Part shown: in pieces, positions 53,093 to 62,817 of the stretch
Numbering within the stretch: the stretch's first letter is position 1
How the letters are laid out: the number at the start of each line of letters is the position of its first letter
NCBI RefSeq assembly: GCF_000828715.1
Contig: NZ_AP014583.1
Location: forward strand, 1,300,001-1,364,000
Length of the DNA stretch: 64,000 nt
Source: Winogradskyella sp. PG-2
Lineage (GTDB): Bacteria > Bacteroidota > Bacteroidia > Flavobacteriales > Flavobacteriaceae
Direction: 5' to 3'
Notes under the pieces: generated by a model
What the model was told of the DNA's origin: nothing
Seen by the model: the letters and a program-made list of their open reading frames with translations, nothing else
The model's database searches: none
Made by a program: the position numbers and the translations under genes

Positions 53093-53839
53093 TTAATTGA
53101 ATTTACCTTCTACAATTTCTATAAAACGCTCTTCATACTCTGATTTTCCTTCCCAGTTATTATAGTCTGGCTTTACCATTTCCAAGATGAGTTTTTGTGC
53201 TTCTGGCAAGGTGTCAGTAGTATTGATTTGAGAAATAACACGATCGTAGTCTTCGTTTTTACCTTCAAATAAATGCTTTATAAAAGCTAACTTATCGTTG
53301 AGTCCAATTTGTAAACTCTGACCTTTCAATTTATCATTTAAAGATTTTTTAGTGTTTTCCGCTTCACGTTTTTGTGCCTCTTCTATAGGTTCAAATTCCG
53401 GTATTTCTGCAAAATCAGAAGTTATGGTTTCAAATTCAATTGTGGTAGGCACTTCTTTAGAAATAGCTTCCTCAACAATAACATCAACTTTTTGGGCTTC
53501 TTCTGGCATTTGAGCAACCATGTCTTTAATCTTCTCCATTACCGGTTCCATAATACCATCATCTTCGACCTCATCTAAATTCACATAGGTTTTATTTCCA
53601 ACTTCAATATTATCACTAATCTTATTATTGAATGCTGTATCTAGCATGTCAAAAAATGAAGAATCATTGCCTATAGTTGGCATATCATCTTCAAAATTCT
53701 CTTGTGCAAATTTTAAAACTGTCAATTTTTCGTAGAGTTTAGAAACTTCTTCGTGCATTCTATCTACGTCCTCTCTACCTTTTAGCTTTAGAATCCTATG
53801 TGCTATGCTAACTAATTCTGATTCTAATTTCTTTTTCAT
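53093..53839 (-). CDS. Conserved flavobacterial protein of unknown function
   Basis: A 248-aa soluble, acidic protein. I recognise the pattern as a conserved hypothetical in Flavobacteriaceae but no named domain. The N-terminal half is helical (ELVSIAHRILKLKGREDVDRMHEEVSKLYEKL, likely coiled coil), the middle is a low-complexity Glu/Pro-rich linker, and the C-terminal part (about 165-245) is a conserved domain: LNDKLKGQSLQIGLNDKLAFIKHLFEG and KPDYNNWEGKSEYEERFIEIVEGKF. It is divergent from tdk, 83 bases away, and heads the operon with DoxX, rsmI and UDG. The link to nucleic-acid functions is only by context. Confidence 0.75.
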   Translation of the reverse strand: MKKKLESELVSIAHRILKLKGREDVDRMHEEVSKLYEKLTVLKFAQENFEDDMPTIGNDSSFFDMLDTAFNNKISDNIEVGNKTYVNLDEVEDDGIMEPVMEKIKDMVAQMPEEAQKVDVIVEEAISKEVPTTIEFETITSDFAEIPEFEPIEEAQKREAENTKKSLNDKLKGQSLQIGLNDKLAFIKHLFEGKNEDYDRVISQINTTDTLPEAQKLILEMVKPDYNNWEGKSEYEERFIEIVEGKFN

Positions 53840-53922
53840 GAATTTTACTTTTGATTTTTGATAAATTTGATTGACCTTTATACAAACGAAAATATACTCC
53901 GTTTTAGTGCTAAAATTACGAA

Positions 53923-54570
53923 ATGTTTCTTGAAAATACGGTAAATCATAAAGAACAATTTGGGTGGATTGAAGTGATTTGTGGGTCGATGTTCTCTGGT
54001 AAGACTGAAGAATTGATTCGTAGATTAAAACGCGCCAAATTTGCTAGACAAAAGGTTGAAATTTTTAAACCTGCTGTAGATGTGCGCTATGATGAAGACA
54101 TGGTTGTGTCTCACGACTCTAACGAAATTCGCTCTACTCCTGTACCTGCAGCTGCAAATATTCCGATTTTAGCAGACGATTGTGATGTTGTTGGTATAGA
54201 CGAAGCACAATTTTTTGATGATGAGATTATACGAGTATGTAACGACTTGGCTAATAAAGGCATTCGGGTTATTGTTGCAGGACTTGATATGGATTTTAAG
54301 GGTAATCCTTTTGGCCCTATGCCCTATCTTATGGCTACTGCAGAATATGTCACCAAAGTCCATGCGATTTGTACAAAAACAGGCAACTTAGCGCAATACA
54401 GTTATAGAAAAGCTGCAAGTGATGATTTAGTTTTGTTAGGAGAAGTAGAAGAATACGAACCTTTGAGTAGAGCTGCTTATTATAAAAGTATGCTACGAGA
54501 TAAAGTAAGGCAAATGAAAGTGAATGATGCAGAAGAAATTGATTCTAAACAAAAGAAATCTGATGCCTAA
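53923..54570 (+). CDS. tdk: Thymidine kinase (type II)
   Basis: A 215-aa type II thymidine kinase. The Walker [17 protein letters not shown], the DEAQFF Walker B and the substrate loop YSYRKA are present. The zinc lobe is reduced: only one cysteine of the usual pattern is visible ([12 protein letters not shown]), as I recall for Bacteroidota homologues. The last eight bases overlap the alr ATG, so tdk and alr are coupled, a common pairing in Flavobacteriaceae. Confidence 0.93.
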   Translation: MFLENTVNHKEQFGWIEVICGSMFSGKTEELIRRLKRAKFARQKVEIFKPAVDVRYDEDMVVSHDSNEIRSTPVPAAANIPILADDCDVVGIDEAQFFDDEIIRVCNDLANKGIRVIVAGLDMDFKGNPFGPMPYLMATAEYVTKVHAICTKTGNLAQYSYRKAASDDLVLLGEVEEYEPLSRAAYYKSMLRDKVRQMKVNDAEEIDSKQKKSDA

Positions 54571-55666
54571 AGCTTTAGAAACTATTCTCGAAATTGATTT
54601 AGGTGCTTTAACGCATAACTTCAATTATTTAAAATCTAAATTACAACCCGAAACTAAATTTTTAGCTGTTGTTAAAGCTTTTGCTTATGGAAGCGATTCT
54701 GTAGAAGTTGCTAAACATTTTCAAACACTAGATGTAGATTATTTTGCTGTAGCTTATACAAAAGAAGGTGTTGCGCTAAGAGATGCCGGAATCACTACTC
54801 CTATTTTAGTCCTTCATCCTCAATCAATAAACTTTAAAACATTAATTGACAGATGTTTAGAGCCTAGCCTTTATAGTCCTCATGTTTTAAAAGAATTTAT
54901 TAGAGTTGCTGAGTTACAATCTCAAACCAATTATCCTGTACATATTAAATTTAATACCGGACTTAACCGTTTGGGCTTTTGGGAAAACGATGTAGATTAT
55001 ATTGTTTCAAAATTAAATCTAACAAATAGTATTGTTGTTAAGTCTTTATTTTCTCATTTAGCAGCTAGTGAGGATGCTGATGAAAAAAAATTTACAAAGA
55101 GACAAATAGACAACTTTAAGACTATAGCGCAGGAATTTGAAAGCAAAATAGGTTATAAACCTTGGCTCCATATATGTAATACATCTGGTGTTATAAATTA
55201 TCCTGAAGCTCATCTTAGTATGGTACGCTGTGGTATAGGTCTATATGGTTTTGGGAATTCTGCAAAAGAAGACCAAAATTTAAAACCCATAGCTAGTTTA
55301 AAATCCATAATCTCACAAATACATAAAATAGAGCCCAATGAGACTGTTGGCTATAATAGAGCTTATACATCAAAAGGGTATGAAAAAACAGCAACTATCC
55401 CTATTGGTCATGCAGATGGTATTAACCGTATTTACGGAAATGAAAAAGGGTTTGTGGTTATAAATGGTAAAAAAGCATCAATTATAGGTAACGTTTGTAT
55501 GGATATGATAATGGTTAATATTACAAATATTGATTGTAATGAAGGTGATGAAGTCATCATATTTGACCCAAAACACAAGGCCGCAGATCTTGCTGAATCA
55601 GCAGAAACCATATCCTATGAAATCATAACCTCTGTTTCTCAACGAGTTAAACGCATCTTTATTTAG
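54563..55666 (+). CDS. alr: Alanine racemase
   Basis: A 367-aa PLP-dependent alanine racemase that supplies D-alanine for peptidoglycan. The lysine motif [12 protein letters not shown] differs from the usual KADAYGHG but keeps Lys, Ala-Tyr-Gly; [11 protein letters not shown] and VRCGIGLYG follow, and the second-site Tyr is in [10 protein letters not shown]. The ATG at 54563 ([16 protein letters not shown]) overlaps the tdk end by eight bases. An in-frame ATG at 54524 lies inside tdk and is not used. Confidence 0.94.
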   Translation: MPKALETILEIDLGALTHNFNYLKSKLQPETKFLAVVKAFAYGSDSVEVAKHFQTLDVDYFAVAYTKEGVALRDAGITTPILVLHPQSINFKTLIDRCLEPSLYSPHVLKEFIRVAELQSQTNYPVHIKFNTGLNRLGFWENDVDYIVSKLNLTNSIVVKSLFSHLAASEDADEKKFTKRQIDNFKTIAQEFESKIGYKPWLHICNTSGVINYPEAHLSMVRCGIGLYGFGNSAKEDQNLKPIASLKSIISQIHKIEPNETVGYNRAYTSKGYEKTATIPIGHADGINRIYGNEKGFVVINGKKASIIGNVCMDMIMVNITNIDCNEGDEVIIFDPKHKAADLAESAETISYEIITSVSQRVKRIFI

Positions 55667-55673
55667 TGTTATA

Positions 55674-55695
55674 TAATGTTAAAATTTTAACATTA
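55674..55695. promoter_or_regulatory. Perfect 22-bp palindrome between alr and mscL
   Basis: Left arm TAATGTTAAAA followed directly by its exact reverse complement, centred about 30 bases before the transcription start predicted for mscL. Its arms match the inverted repeat upstream of asd (56229-56248). No T-run follows, so it is more likely an operator than a terminator. Confidence 0.5.
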
Positions 55696-55707
55696 AAGAA
55701 TTTTCTG

Positions 55708-55715
55708 TATTTTCG
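55708..55715 (+). promoter_or_regulatory. -7 box for mscL
   Basis: TATTTTCG, one base off TAnnTTTG, 32 bases before the mscL ATG. The 22-bp palindrome ends 12 bases upstream and would overlap the -33 region. Confidence 0.45.
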
Positions 55716-55747
55716 TATTCTAACACTAACTAATAACTATTGAAATT

Positions 55748-56152
55748 ATGTTAAAAGAATTTAAGGATTTTATTATGACAGGTAACGTGATTGATTTCGC
55801 TGTTGCTGTAATTATGGCTGGTGCTCTTGGTGGAGTAATGAATGGCTTTGTAAATAACATTGCTATGCCATTTGCAGGTTATTTTGCTGGAGGTATGAAC
55901 TTTGGTGATCTGCATCATGCTATGGATGGTAAAGAGTATAATACTCTCGCTGCTGCGCAAGAAGCTGGTGGAGCCGTAATCGCATATGGAGCATGGATTA
56001 ACACTATAATTAACTTATTAATTGTTGGTTTAGTAATGTTTATGATTGTAAAAGCATACAACAAAACTAAAGCACCTGCTGAAGAGCCAGCACCTGCTGG
56101 ACCATCTGAAGTTGATTTATTAACTGAAATTAGAGACGCTCTAAAAAAATAA
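55748..56152 (+). CDS. mscL: Large-conductance mechanosensitive channel MscL
   Basis: A 134-aa inner-membrane channel that opens on membrane stretch during hypo-osmotic shock. The N-terminal MLKEFKDFIMTGNVIDFAVAVIMAGALGG is the S1/TM1 motif, TM2 is INTIINLLIVGLVMFMIVKAYN, and the C-terminal helix ends LLTEIRDALKK. The periplasmic loop (NFGDLHHAMDGKEYNT...) is of normal length. A terminator follows. A palindrome overlaps its promoter region, so expression may be controlled. Confidence 0.96.
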   Translation: MLKEFKDFIMTGNVIDFAVAVIMAGALGGVMNGFVNNIAMPFAGYFAGGMNFGDLHHAMDGKEYNTLAAAQEAGGAVIAYGAWINTIINLLIVGLVMFMIVKAYNKTKAPAEEPAPAGPSEVDLLTEIRDALKK

Positions 56153-56192
56153 TTAAGATCTAGCGACACCACTACATTACATATTATTAACC

Positions 56193-56222
56193 AAACCTAA
56201 ACAATTAAGTTTAGGTTTTTTT
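56193..56222 (+). terminator. Intrinsic terminator of mscL
   Basis: A 10-bp stem AAACCTAAAC/GTTTAGGTTT with a 6-base loop and a T-run. Confidence 0.85.
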
Positions 56223-56228
56223 ATGCTG

Positions 56229-56248
56229 AATGTTAAATAATTAACATT
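56229..56248. promoter_or_regulatory. Inverted repeat AATGTTAA-N4-TTAACATT upstream of asd
   Basis: Eight-base perfect arms with a four-base centre, about 35 bases upstream of the -33 element of asd. The same arms and spacing are embedded in the palindrome before mscL. Confidence 0.45.
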
Positions 56249-56280
56249 TTGTTTTTTTGTTGTTATATCACTTATTTTAA

Positions 56281-56312
56281 TTGAAAGCTAGGGGTTTTTT
56301 TATGTAGCTTTG
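56281..56312 (+). promoter_or_regulatory. Promoter of asd
   Basis: TTG at 56281-56283, a 21-base spacer and TAGCTTTG at 56305-56312. The -7 box matches TAnnTTTG; the spacer is slightly long. The ATG is 25 bases downstream. Confidence 0.6.
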
Positions 56313-56337
56313 TCGAAGATTTATTTAAAATAACAAA

Positions 56338-57327
56338 ATGAAAGTAGCAGTTGTAGGTGCAACAGGTTTAGTGGGAAATGTAATGCTTAATATATTAGAA
56401 GAGCGCAATTTCCCCGTTGACGAATTATTATTAGTGGCTTCAGAGCGTTCTGTTGGCAAAAAAATAAAGTTTAAAGGAAAAGATATTGAGGTAATTGGTA
56501 TTCCGACAGCTATTGAAAAACGTCCAGATATTGCGTTATTCTCTGCTGGTGGTAGCACCTCTTTAGAATGGGCGCCAAAATTTGCGCAAGTTGGCACAAC
56601 AGTAATTGATAACTCATCTGCCTGGAGAATGGATTTATCAAAAAAATTAGTTGTCCCAGAAATCAATGCAAATGCACTATCTAAAGACGATAAGATTATA
56701 GCCAACCCAAATTGTTCTACTATACAAATGGTTATGGCATTAGCACCACTTCACAAACAATACAAAATTAAACGTATTGTGGTTTCTACATACCAATCCG
56801 TATCAGGTACTGGTGTAAAAGCCGTTGAACAGATGGAAAATGAAATTGCTGGTAAAAAAGGTGAAATGGCTTATCCTTACCCTATTCATAAAAACGCTAT
56901 TCCTCATTGTGATATTTTCGAAGAAAATGGATATACTAAGGAAGAAATGAAGTTGGTAAGAGAGACTCAAAAAATTCTTGACGATAGAACAATTGCTGTT
57001 ACTGCAACGGCAGTTAGAATACCAACTGCAGGCGGACATAGTGAAGCTATAAATGTTGAATTTGAAAATGACTTTGATTTAACTGAGGTTAGGCAACTAC
57101 TTAATGAGACAGATGGTGTGACTGTTCAAGATAATCTTGATGTTAATGTATATCCTATGCCAATGTACGCTAATGGGAAGGATGATGTTTTTGTTGGTCG
57201 TATAAGACGTGATGGTTCTCAACCAAACACACTAAATCTATGGGTTGTAAGTGATAACCTTAGAAAAGGTGCCGCAACTAATACTGTCCAAATAGGTGAA
57301 TATTTAATTGAAAATAATTTAGTTTAA
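56338..57327 (+). CDS. asd: Aspartate-semialdehyde dehydrogenase
   Basis: A 329-aa enzyme of the aspartate pathway (aspartyl phosphate to aspartate semialdehyde), feeding lysine, diaminopimelate, threonine and methionine synthesis. The NADP-binding VAVVGATGLVGNVMLNILEE is at the N-terminus, Cys in NPNCSTIQMVMAL is the catalytic thiol (about residue 126), and AGGHSEAINVEF holds the active-site His. Length is normal. It is a single-gene unit with its own promoter and terminator. Confidence 0.96.
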   Translation: MKVAVVGATGLVGNVMLNILEERNFPVDELLLVASERSVGKKIKFKGKDIEVIGIPTAIEKRPDIALFSAGGSTSLEWAPKFAQVGTTVIDNSSAWRMDLSKKLVVPEINANALSKDDKIIANPNCSTIQMVMALAPLHKQYKIKRIVVSTYQSVSGTGVKAVEQMENEIAGKKGEMAYPYPIHKNAIPHCDIFEENGYTKEEMKLVRETQKILDDRTIAVTATAVRIPTAGGHSEAINVEFENDFDLTEVRQLLNETDGVTVQDNLDVNVYPMPMYANGKDDVFVGRIRRDGSQPNTLNLWVVSDNLRKGAATNTVQIGEYLIENNLV

Positions 57328-57350
57328 AACTATTTTTAAATAATTACACA

Positions 57351-57384
57351 AAACTCCTGTATCATTTTATACAGGAGTTTTTTT
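57351..57384 (+). terminator. Intrinsic terminator of asd
   Basis: A 12-bp perfect stem (AAACTCCTGTAT with its complement), a 6-base loop and a T-run. Confidence 0.9.
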
Positions 57385-57429
57385 GTTACTTTTATCTACC
57401 AAAATATTGATTATATAAAAGGGGCAATA

Positions 57430-58201
57430 ATGATTTCAAAAATAATTCACTTTTGTTAGTTAAGTGACGAACCATATCCGTCAATTTCTAAAAAGTGTTT
57501 AGAGTCATGGAAGATTAAATCCAGACTATGAATTTATACTATGGGATAGAAGTAAATTTGACATTGATTCAACACTATGGACTAAACAAGCCTTTGAAGC
57601 AAAAAAGTATGCCTTTGCTTCAGATTATATAAGGCTCTACGCTGTTTACAATTATGGTGGAATTTATTTAGATTTAGATGTTGAGGTCTTAAAAAGCTTC
57701 AATGATCTTCTTCATTTACCCTATTTCATAGGGAGACAACACGACGATTTAATTGAAGCTGCTATTTTTGGTGCAGAAAAAATTCAGACTGGGTTCTAAA
57801 CTCCCTAAAGCACTATGAAAATAGATTTTTTATAAAAGAAGATGGAAGCAAAGATCTTCTTATTTTACCGATTATAATGCAGTCGCAAATTGAGAAAGAT
57901 CGAGAAATAGCTAAAACCGAATATTTTCAAATTGAGGAAATAGAAAAATTAACTCTTGATAAAAAATCCTTTGTTTTACTTCCCTCAAAAACTTTTAGCC
58001 CTAAAAATTCATCAAACAGGTAAAATTTCAAACAGCAAAGCTTCTTATACTATCCACCATTACGATAATTCATGGCTACCATATATCTCTAGGCTACGCT
58101 TAAAACTTATTCAACTCTTGGGTGTGGGCAATACTGAAAGCATTATCAAGTTTTTACGCCTCAGAAAAATTACTCATAAATTAAAAAATATTATGAGGTG
58201 A
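57430..58201 (+). pseudogene. Decayed DXD-type sugar glycosyltransferase
   Basis: The remains of a capsular/LPS-type glycosyltransferase (Gly_transf_sug family). In order: MISKIIHFC then TAG at 57457-57459, where the family has Trp (KIIHYCW); a frameshift near 57513-57520; an intact stretch YEFILWD...YAFASDYIRLYAVYNYGGIYLDLDVEV with the DXD motif near 57670; a second frameshift in the A-run at 57776-57783; and a third near 58001-58008, before the C-terminal YTIHHYDNSW segment, which ends at TGA 58201. With at least one nonsense and three frameshift lesions it cannot make an active enzyme. It has kept its order and length, so decay is recent in evolutionary terms. Confidence 0.85.
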
Positions 58202-58361
58202 ATTAAGGGCTAAATGGTTTAAATAACTATTTCAGAATAGCAGTAAATTTTTGTATTTCAACTAATTAATTAAATTTTTAGTTAGGTTTCTTGTTATATT
58301 GCTGTCCCGATTTACCTTAAGTTTTAAGAAATTTTTGATATTATCAGTTTTGTTAAATACT

Positions 58362-58369
58362 TATATTTG
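58362..58369 (+). promoter_or_regulatory. -7 box for the prolyl oligopeptidase gene
   Basis: TATATTTG, a perfect TAnnTTTG box, 34 bases before the ATG. The gap from 58202 to 58403 holds nothing else that I can identify. Confidence 0.6.
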
Positions 58370-58403
58370 AATTTAACGACCACTAATTTCAAAAAACCTA
58401 ATT

Positions 58404-60569
58404 ATGAAAAAATTACTTCTAATTATTGTTGCTCTTAGTATTTTTGTTTCTTGCAAAAACGAAACAGAATCTGTGAAAGCTATTACCATAAATTATCCTG
58501 AAACAAAAAAAGTTGATACTGTAGATACTTATTTTGACGAAGCTGTTGCTGATCCATACAGATGGTTAGAAGATGATCGTAGTGAAGAAACTGAGGCTTG
58601 GGTGAAATCTCAAAATGATGCCACTTATGGTTATTTAGACAATATTCCTTATCGTAAAGAGCTCAAAGAACGACTTACTAAATTATGGAACTACGAAAAA
58701 ATTGGCTCACCATTTAAAGAAGGGGATTACACCTATTTCTACAAAAATGATGGTTTACAAAATCAATATGTAATTTATAGGTATAAAACAGGTGCAAACC
58801 CTAAAACAGCTGAAGTCTTTTTAGATCCTAATACGTTTACAGAGGATGGTACAATTTCTTTGGGCGGCACAAGCTTTTCTAAAGATGGTAAAATCCTTGC
58901 TTATTCTATTTCAGAGGGTGGAAGTGACTGGAGAAAGATTCTAGTAATGAATACTGAAACTAAAGAAATTGTTGAGGATACTTTAGTTGATATAAAATTC
59001 AGCGGTATGTCTTGGTATAAAAATGAAGGTTTTTATTATTCAAGCTATGACAAACCTAAAGGAAGTGAATTATCTGCAAAAACAGATCAGCATAAAGTAT
59101 ATTATCATAAGCTAGGAACTAAACAATCTTCAGACCCATTAATTTATGGTGGAACTGCTAAAGAAAAGCATCGTTATATTTATGGCGGAGTTACTGAGGA
59201 TGATCGTTATTTAATTATTTCGCCTAGAGTTTCTACTTCGGGCAATAAATTATATATCAAAGATTTAACTATCCCTAATTCACCACTTGTTGAAATATTA
59301 GGTCACACAGATTCAGATTCTAACATTATTGAAAATGTAGGCTCTAAACTTTACATTATGACCAATCTTGGTGCGCCTAATCAAAAAATTGTTACTGTTG
59401 ATGCTTCAAATCCTAAACCAGAAAATTGGGTTGATTTTATTCCTGAGACTGAAAATGTATTAAGCCCATCCACAGGTGGAGGCTACTTTTTTGCCAATTA
59501 TATGGTTGATGCTGTTTCAAAAGTGTTACAGTATGATTACAATGGCAAATTAGTTAGAGAGGTTGAGTTGCCAGGTGTTGGGAGTTCTCGTGGTTTTGGT
59601 GCAAAGAAAAAAGATAATGAATTGTATTATTCTTTTACCAATTATGTAACTCCTGGAAGTATATATAAGTACGATATTAAAAATGGTACTTCAGAATTAT
59701 TTAGAAAACCAAGTATTGACTTTAATCCTGAAGACTATGAAAGCAAACAAGTCTTTTACAAGTCTAAAGATGGTACCAAAGTTCCTATGATTATTACACA
59801 TAAAAAGGGTTTAGAACTTAATGGTAAAAACCCGACTATTCTCTATGGTTATGGTGGTTTCAATATTTCTTTAACACCAAGTTTTAGTATTGCAAATGCT
59901 GTTTGGATGGAACAAGGTGGTATATATGCTGTTGCCAACCTTAGAGGTGGCGGTGAATATGGTAAGGCTTGGCACAATGCTGGTACAAAACTCAAGAAGC
60001 AAAATGTCTTTGACGATTTTATTTCTGCAGGAGAATATCTTATTTCTAATAAATACACTTCATCAGGTTACTTGGCGATTAGAGGAGGCTCTAATGGTGG
60101 ATTATTAGTTGGTGCTACTATGACACAACGACCAGATTTAATGAAAGTAGCCTTACCAGCTGTTGGTGTTTTAGACATGTTACGATATCATACGTTTACT
60201 GCTGGTGCTGGTTGGGCTTACGATTACGGAACCACAGAGGATGATAAAGAAATGTTTGAATACTTAAAAGGGTATTCGCCTGTTCATAATGTAAAAGAAG
60301 GTGTCGAATATCCTGCTACCATGGTAACTACAGGAGATCATGATGATCGTGTTGTACCTGCACATAGTTTTAAATTTGCTGCCGAACTGCAAAGTAAACA
60401 AGCTGGCAACAACCCTACTATAATAAGAATTGAGACAGATGCAGGACATGGTGCTGGTACACCAGTAAGTAAGACTATTGAGCAATACGCAGATATTTTT
60501 GGATTTACACTATATAATATGGGCTTTGATGTGTTACCAAGTAAAGCTAATGAAAAGATAAAAGGATAA
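58404..60569 (+). CDS. Prolyl oligopeptidase family lipoprotein (S9A)
   Basis: A 721-aa S9A serine peptidase that cuts short peptides after proline. The lipoprotein signal ends FVSC (Cys17), so the enzyme is predicted in the periplasm or outer membrane. The N-terminal part begins [14 protein letters not shown], a seven-blade propeller spans about 75-430, and the hydrolase domain has the nucleophile Ser in [11 protein letters not shown], Asp in [11 protein letters not shown] and His in [16 protein letters not shown] supplies the oxyanion region. Length matches the family. The following gene starts 25 bases downstream. Confidence 0.95.
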   Translation: MKKLLLIIVALSIFVSCKNETESVKAITINYPETKKVDTVDTYFDEAVADPYRWLEDDRSEETEAWVKSQNDATYGYLDNIPYRKELKERLTKLWNYEKIGSPFKEGDYTYFYKNDGLQNQYVIYRYKTGANPKTAEVFLDPNTFTEDGTISLGGTSFSKDGKILAYSISEGGSDWRKILVMNTETKEIVEDTLVDIKFSGMSWYKNEGFYYSSYDKPKGSELSAKTDQHKVYYHKLGTKQSSDPLIYGGTAKEKHRYIYGGVTEDDRYLIISPRVSTSGNKLYIKDLTIPNSPLVEILGHTDSDSNIIENVGSKLYIMTNLGAPNQKIVTVDASNPKPENWVDFIPETENVLSPSTGGGYFFANYMVDAVSKVLQYDYNGKLVREVELPGVGSSRGFGAKKKDNELYYSFTNYVTPGSIYKYDIKNGTSELFRKPSIDFNPEDYESKQVFYKSKDGTKVPMIITHKKGLELNGKNPTILYGYGGFNISLTPSFSIANAVWMEQGGIYAVANLRGGGEYGKAWHNAGTKLKKQNVFDDFISAGEYLISNKYTSSGYLAIRGGSNGGLLVGATMTQRPDLMKVALPAVGVLDMLRYHTFTAGAGWAYDYGTTEDDKEMFEYLKGYSPVHNVKEGVEYPATMVTTGDHDDRVVPAHSFKFAAELQSKQAGNNPTIIRIETDAGHGAGTPVSKTIEQYADIFGFTLYNMGFDVLPSKANEKIKG

Positions 60570-60594
60570 TTAGATATTAACTAAACCAAATCAT

Positions 60595-62673
60595 TTGTCA
60601 CTTAACCAACTACACAAACAACTTAAAGAAAAGAATATAAAATTTCTTTTTACAGACTATTATGATACTATAGTTCATAGACATGTGCACCCTAATTATG
60701 TACAAAGAATTTGGGCAAAGCTTATGATTTTAGAAATGGGATTAACCAATTCTATTGATGAACTATATAATATCAGACAAGAATCAACAAGGCACCTCAT
60801 CGAGACCTTAGAAAAGAATAGTGTTGAGATTTCTTATGACGCTCTAAAAGCTGATATATCTAAACGAATGATTAATGCTGATATCATTCCTGTTGAAGAA
60901 AAAAATGTTTTCATTAATCTTTTTGAAGCTATCGATGTTAAAGCAGAAGCAAGTGTACAATACATAAACCAAAGTGTTTTAGACACTTTAAAATACTTTA
61001 AGTCTAATGGCGGTAAAGTGTATCTGGTTTCGGATTTCTATGGCTCTAAATCTTTATTTGAAAAATTACTAAAACACCATGGTATTTTAGATGTTTTTGA
61101 AGGTATTTATAGTTCTGCAGCACTAGAAAAAAGCAAACATAGTGGTACTATTTATGCGCCTATTTTAGAAGAATTAGCTGTTGACCCAAAAGATGTAATG
61201 ATGATTGGTGATAATCAAAGAAGTGATTATACCAATGCCATAAAAAATGGATTAAACGCCTATCAATTACCTCATAAAAAGTATTTAAGAAAAAATAAAC
61301 GCAACAACTTTGGAAATGACAACAAAGATCTAAAACGCGTTATGAATTCCGTTTACAAGACTTGCCGTAAACGTTCCTCCATTCCATATACTGAATACGT
61401 TATATTTTATCACGTATTTGCCGAACGTGTATATGAAAAAGCCAAACGAAATAAACTCAAAGATTTGTTCTTTTTATCTCGTGAAGGAAAATTTCTTAAA
61501 AAACTATTCGACTCTTACCAAGACTTTGCTCAGATTGATGAAAGTAGAAGAATAAAAACTCATTATTTAAAAATTTCAAGGCACGCAGCACTTCAGATGT
61601 CATTAAAAGCAATTGAGATAGAACCCTTTTCTTTTCTTCAATTAAAATATAAGAACCTTTCAACTGACGATTTTTTAATTGCGGTGAATTGTCCTGATGA
61701 TTTAAGGGCTCAAATTATTTCAGAACTTCATATAGATGGGCAATCAGTAATTGAAGGCTTTTTTAAATCAGAAACATTTGAGAACCTAAAACAAAACGAA
61801 ACTCTAAGAAACTACTGGGAAACACACAGAAAAGCAAGTAACCTAGCTTTTAGAACATATATTAAATCGTTTAATGTAGATATAGAGAAAGATGGCATTA
61901 CCGTTATAGATATTGGTTGGGGCGGCACTATGCAAGAAGCTATTTATAATTTTTACGATTGTGAAATCCCAGTAACAGGTTACTATTTAGGTTTAGGTAA
62001 CATCTACAATATTCAACCAGAAACAAAACGTTATGGATTAATATCGTCTATAATGCCTTATGTAGATTATAACGACCATATTTTAATGGCCAATCAACAA
62101 CTATACGAACAATTTTCTGGTGCAGACCATGGAAGTGCTTTAGACTATAGTTTGGAAACTGAAGATTATGTTTTAGAAACACGTAACGAAGAAGAAAAAT
62201 GGCTATATGACAATTATATTAAATTACATCAAGAAGAAATGTTGGCATCTCACAAAGTACTTCTACAAAAATTAGAGTCGCAATGCTATTCTCAAGATAT
62301 GATGCAAAATATAATTTCTAAAATTGCATTAAAAGTTGGTCTATTTCAAGGTTCTAAAAAACTAAAATTCTTAGATACATTAAGTAACGGATTCTTTCAA
62401 AATGTAGGTAATAACCAAGTTGGTATTTCTTACGAACCACCTAAAATTGATAGCCCTATAAAAGAGTTGATTAAGTTTTTAATGACACCAGAAAAGTATT
62501 TTAGGTATCTCGTAAAAGTAAGACCTGTTTTATACAAAAAGAGCAAGCTCATAACCTTATTGGTGCCAATGTATTTAATTTATTGCTACATACGATTTAA
62601 TAAATATATACGATTTAACATTTTAGAACGTTTCTTTCTCTTAAAACACAATGCTTTTAACAAGTTAAAGTAG
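60595..62673 (+). CDS. COG5610-type HAD-superfamily protein
   Basis: A 692-aa protein with an N-terminal HAD-like domain (about 1-235): motif I FTDYYDTIV, motif II YLVSDFYGS, the Lys-containing segment LEKSKHSGTIY and motif IV MMIGDNQRSDYTNA. The C-terminal two thirds matches the COG5610 group (predicted hydrolases common in polysaccharide gene sets) with FLSREGKFLKKLFDSY and TVIDIGWGGTMQEAIYNF. Motif I lacks the second Asp of classic DxD phosphatases, like dehalogenase-type members. The start is TTG at 60595; the next in-frame ATG would lose motif I. It probably acts on a glycan precursor in the cytosol. It is 25 bases downstream of the peptidase gene and near a dead glycosyltransferase. Confidence 0.75.
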   Translation: MSLNQLHKQLKEKNIKFLFTDYYDTIVHRHVHPNYVQRIWAKLMILEMGLTNSIDELYNIRQESTRHLIETLEKNSVEISYDALKADISKRMINADIIPVEEKNVFINLFEAIDVKAEASVQYINQSVLDTLKYFKSNGGKVYLVSDFYGSKSLFEKLLKHHGILDVFEGIYSSAALEKSKHSGTIYAPILEELAVDPKDVMMIGDNQRSDYTNAIKNGLNAYQLPHKKYLRKNKRNNFGNDNKDLKRVMNSVYKTCRKRSSIPYTEYVIFYHVFAERVYEKAKRNKLKDLFFLSREGKFLKKLFDSYQDFAQIDESRRIKTHYLKISRHAALQMSLKAIEIEPFSFLQLKYKNLSTDDFLIAVNCPDDLRAQIISELHIDGQSVIEGFFKSETFENLKQNETLRNYWETHRKASNLAFRTYIKSFNVDIEKDGITVIDIGWGGTMQEAIYNFYDCEIPVTGYYLGLGNIYNIQPETKRYGLISSIMPYVDYNDHILMANQQLYEQFSGADHGSALDYSLETEDYVLETRNEEEKWLYDNYIKLHQEEMLASHKVLLQKLESQCYSQDMMQNIISKIALKVGLFQGSKKLKFLDTLSNGFFQNVGNNQVGISYEPPKIDSPIKELIKFLMTPEKYFRYLVKVRPVLYKKSKLITLLVPMYLIYCYIRFNKYIRFNILERFFLLKHNAFNKLK

Positions 62674-62817
62674 CTTTATATATCAATAAGAATTCTTGGT
62701 TTGCATTACGATAATTAATGTTCTAGCAAAAAATTCTTAGATTTAGCTCTGATTTTTAGTATTAGGTAGGGTTTTCTAATATTTAACTGTCTTATTAATA
62801 ATGCAGTGTAATTGCAT

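Noticed and set aside
57956..58201. An independent 81-residue gene
   Set aside because: It is the C-terminal segment of the frameshifted glycosyltransferase; its first residues are out-of-frame sequence.
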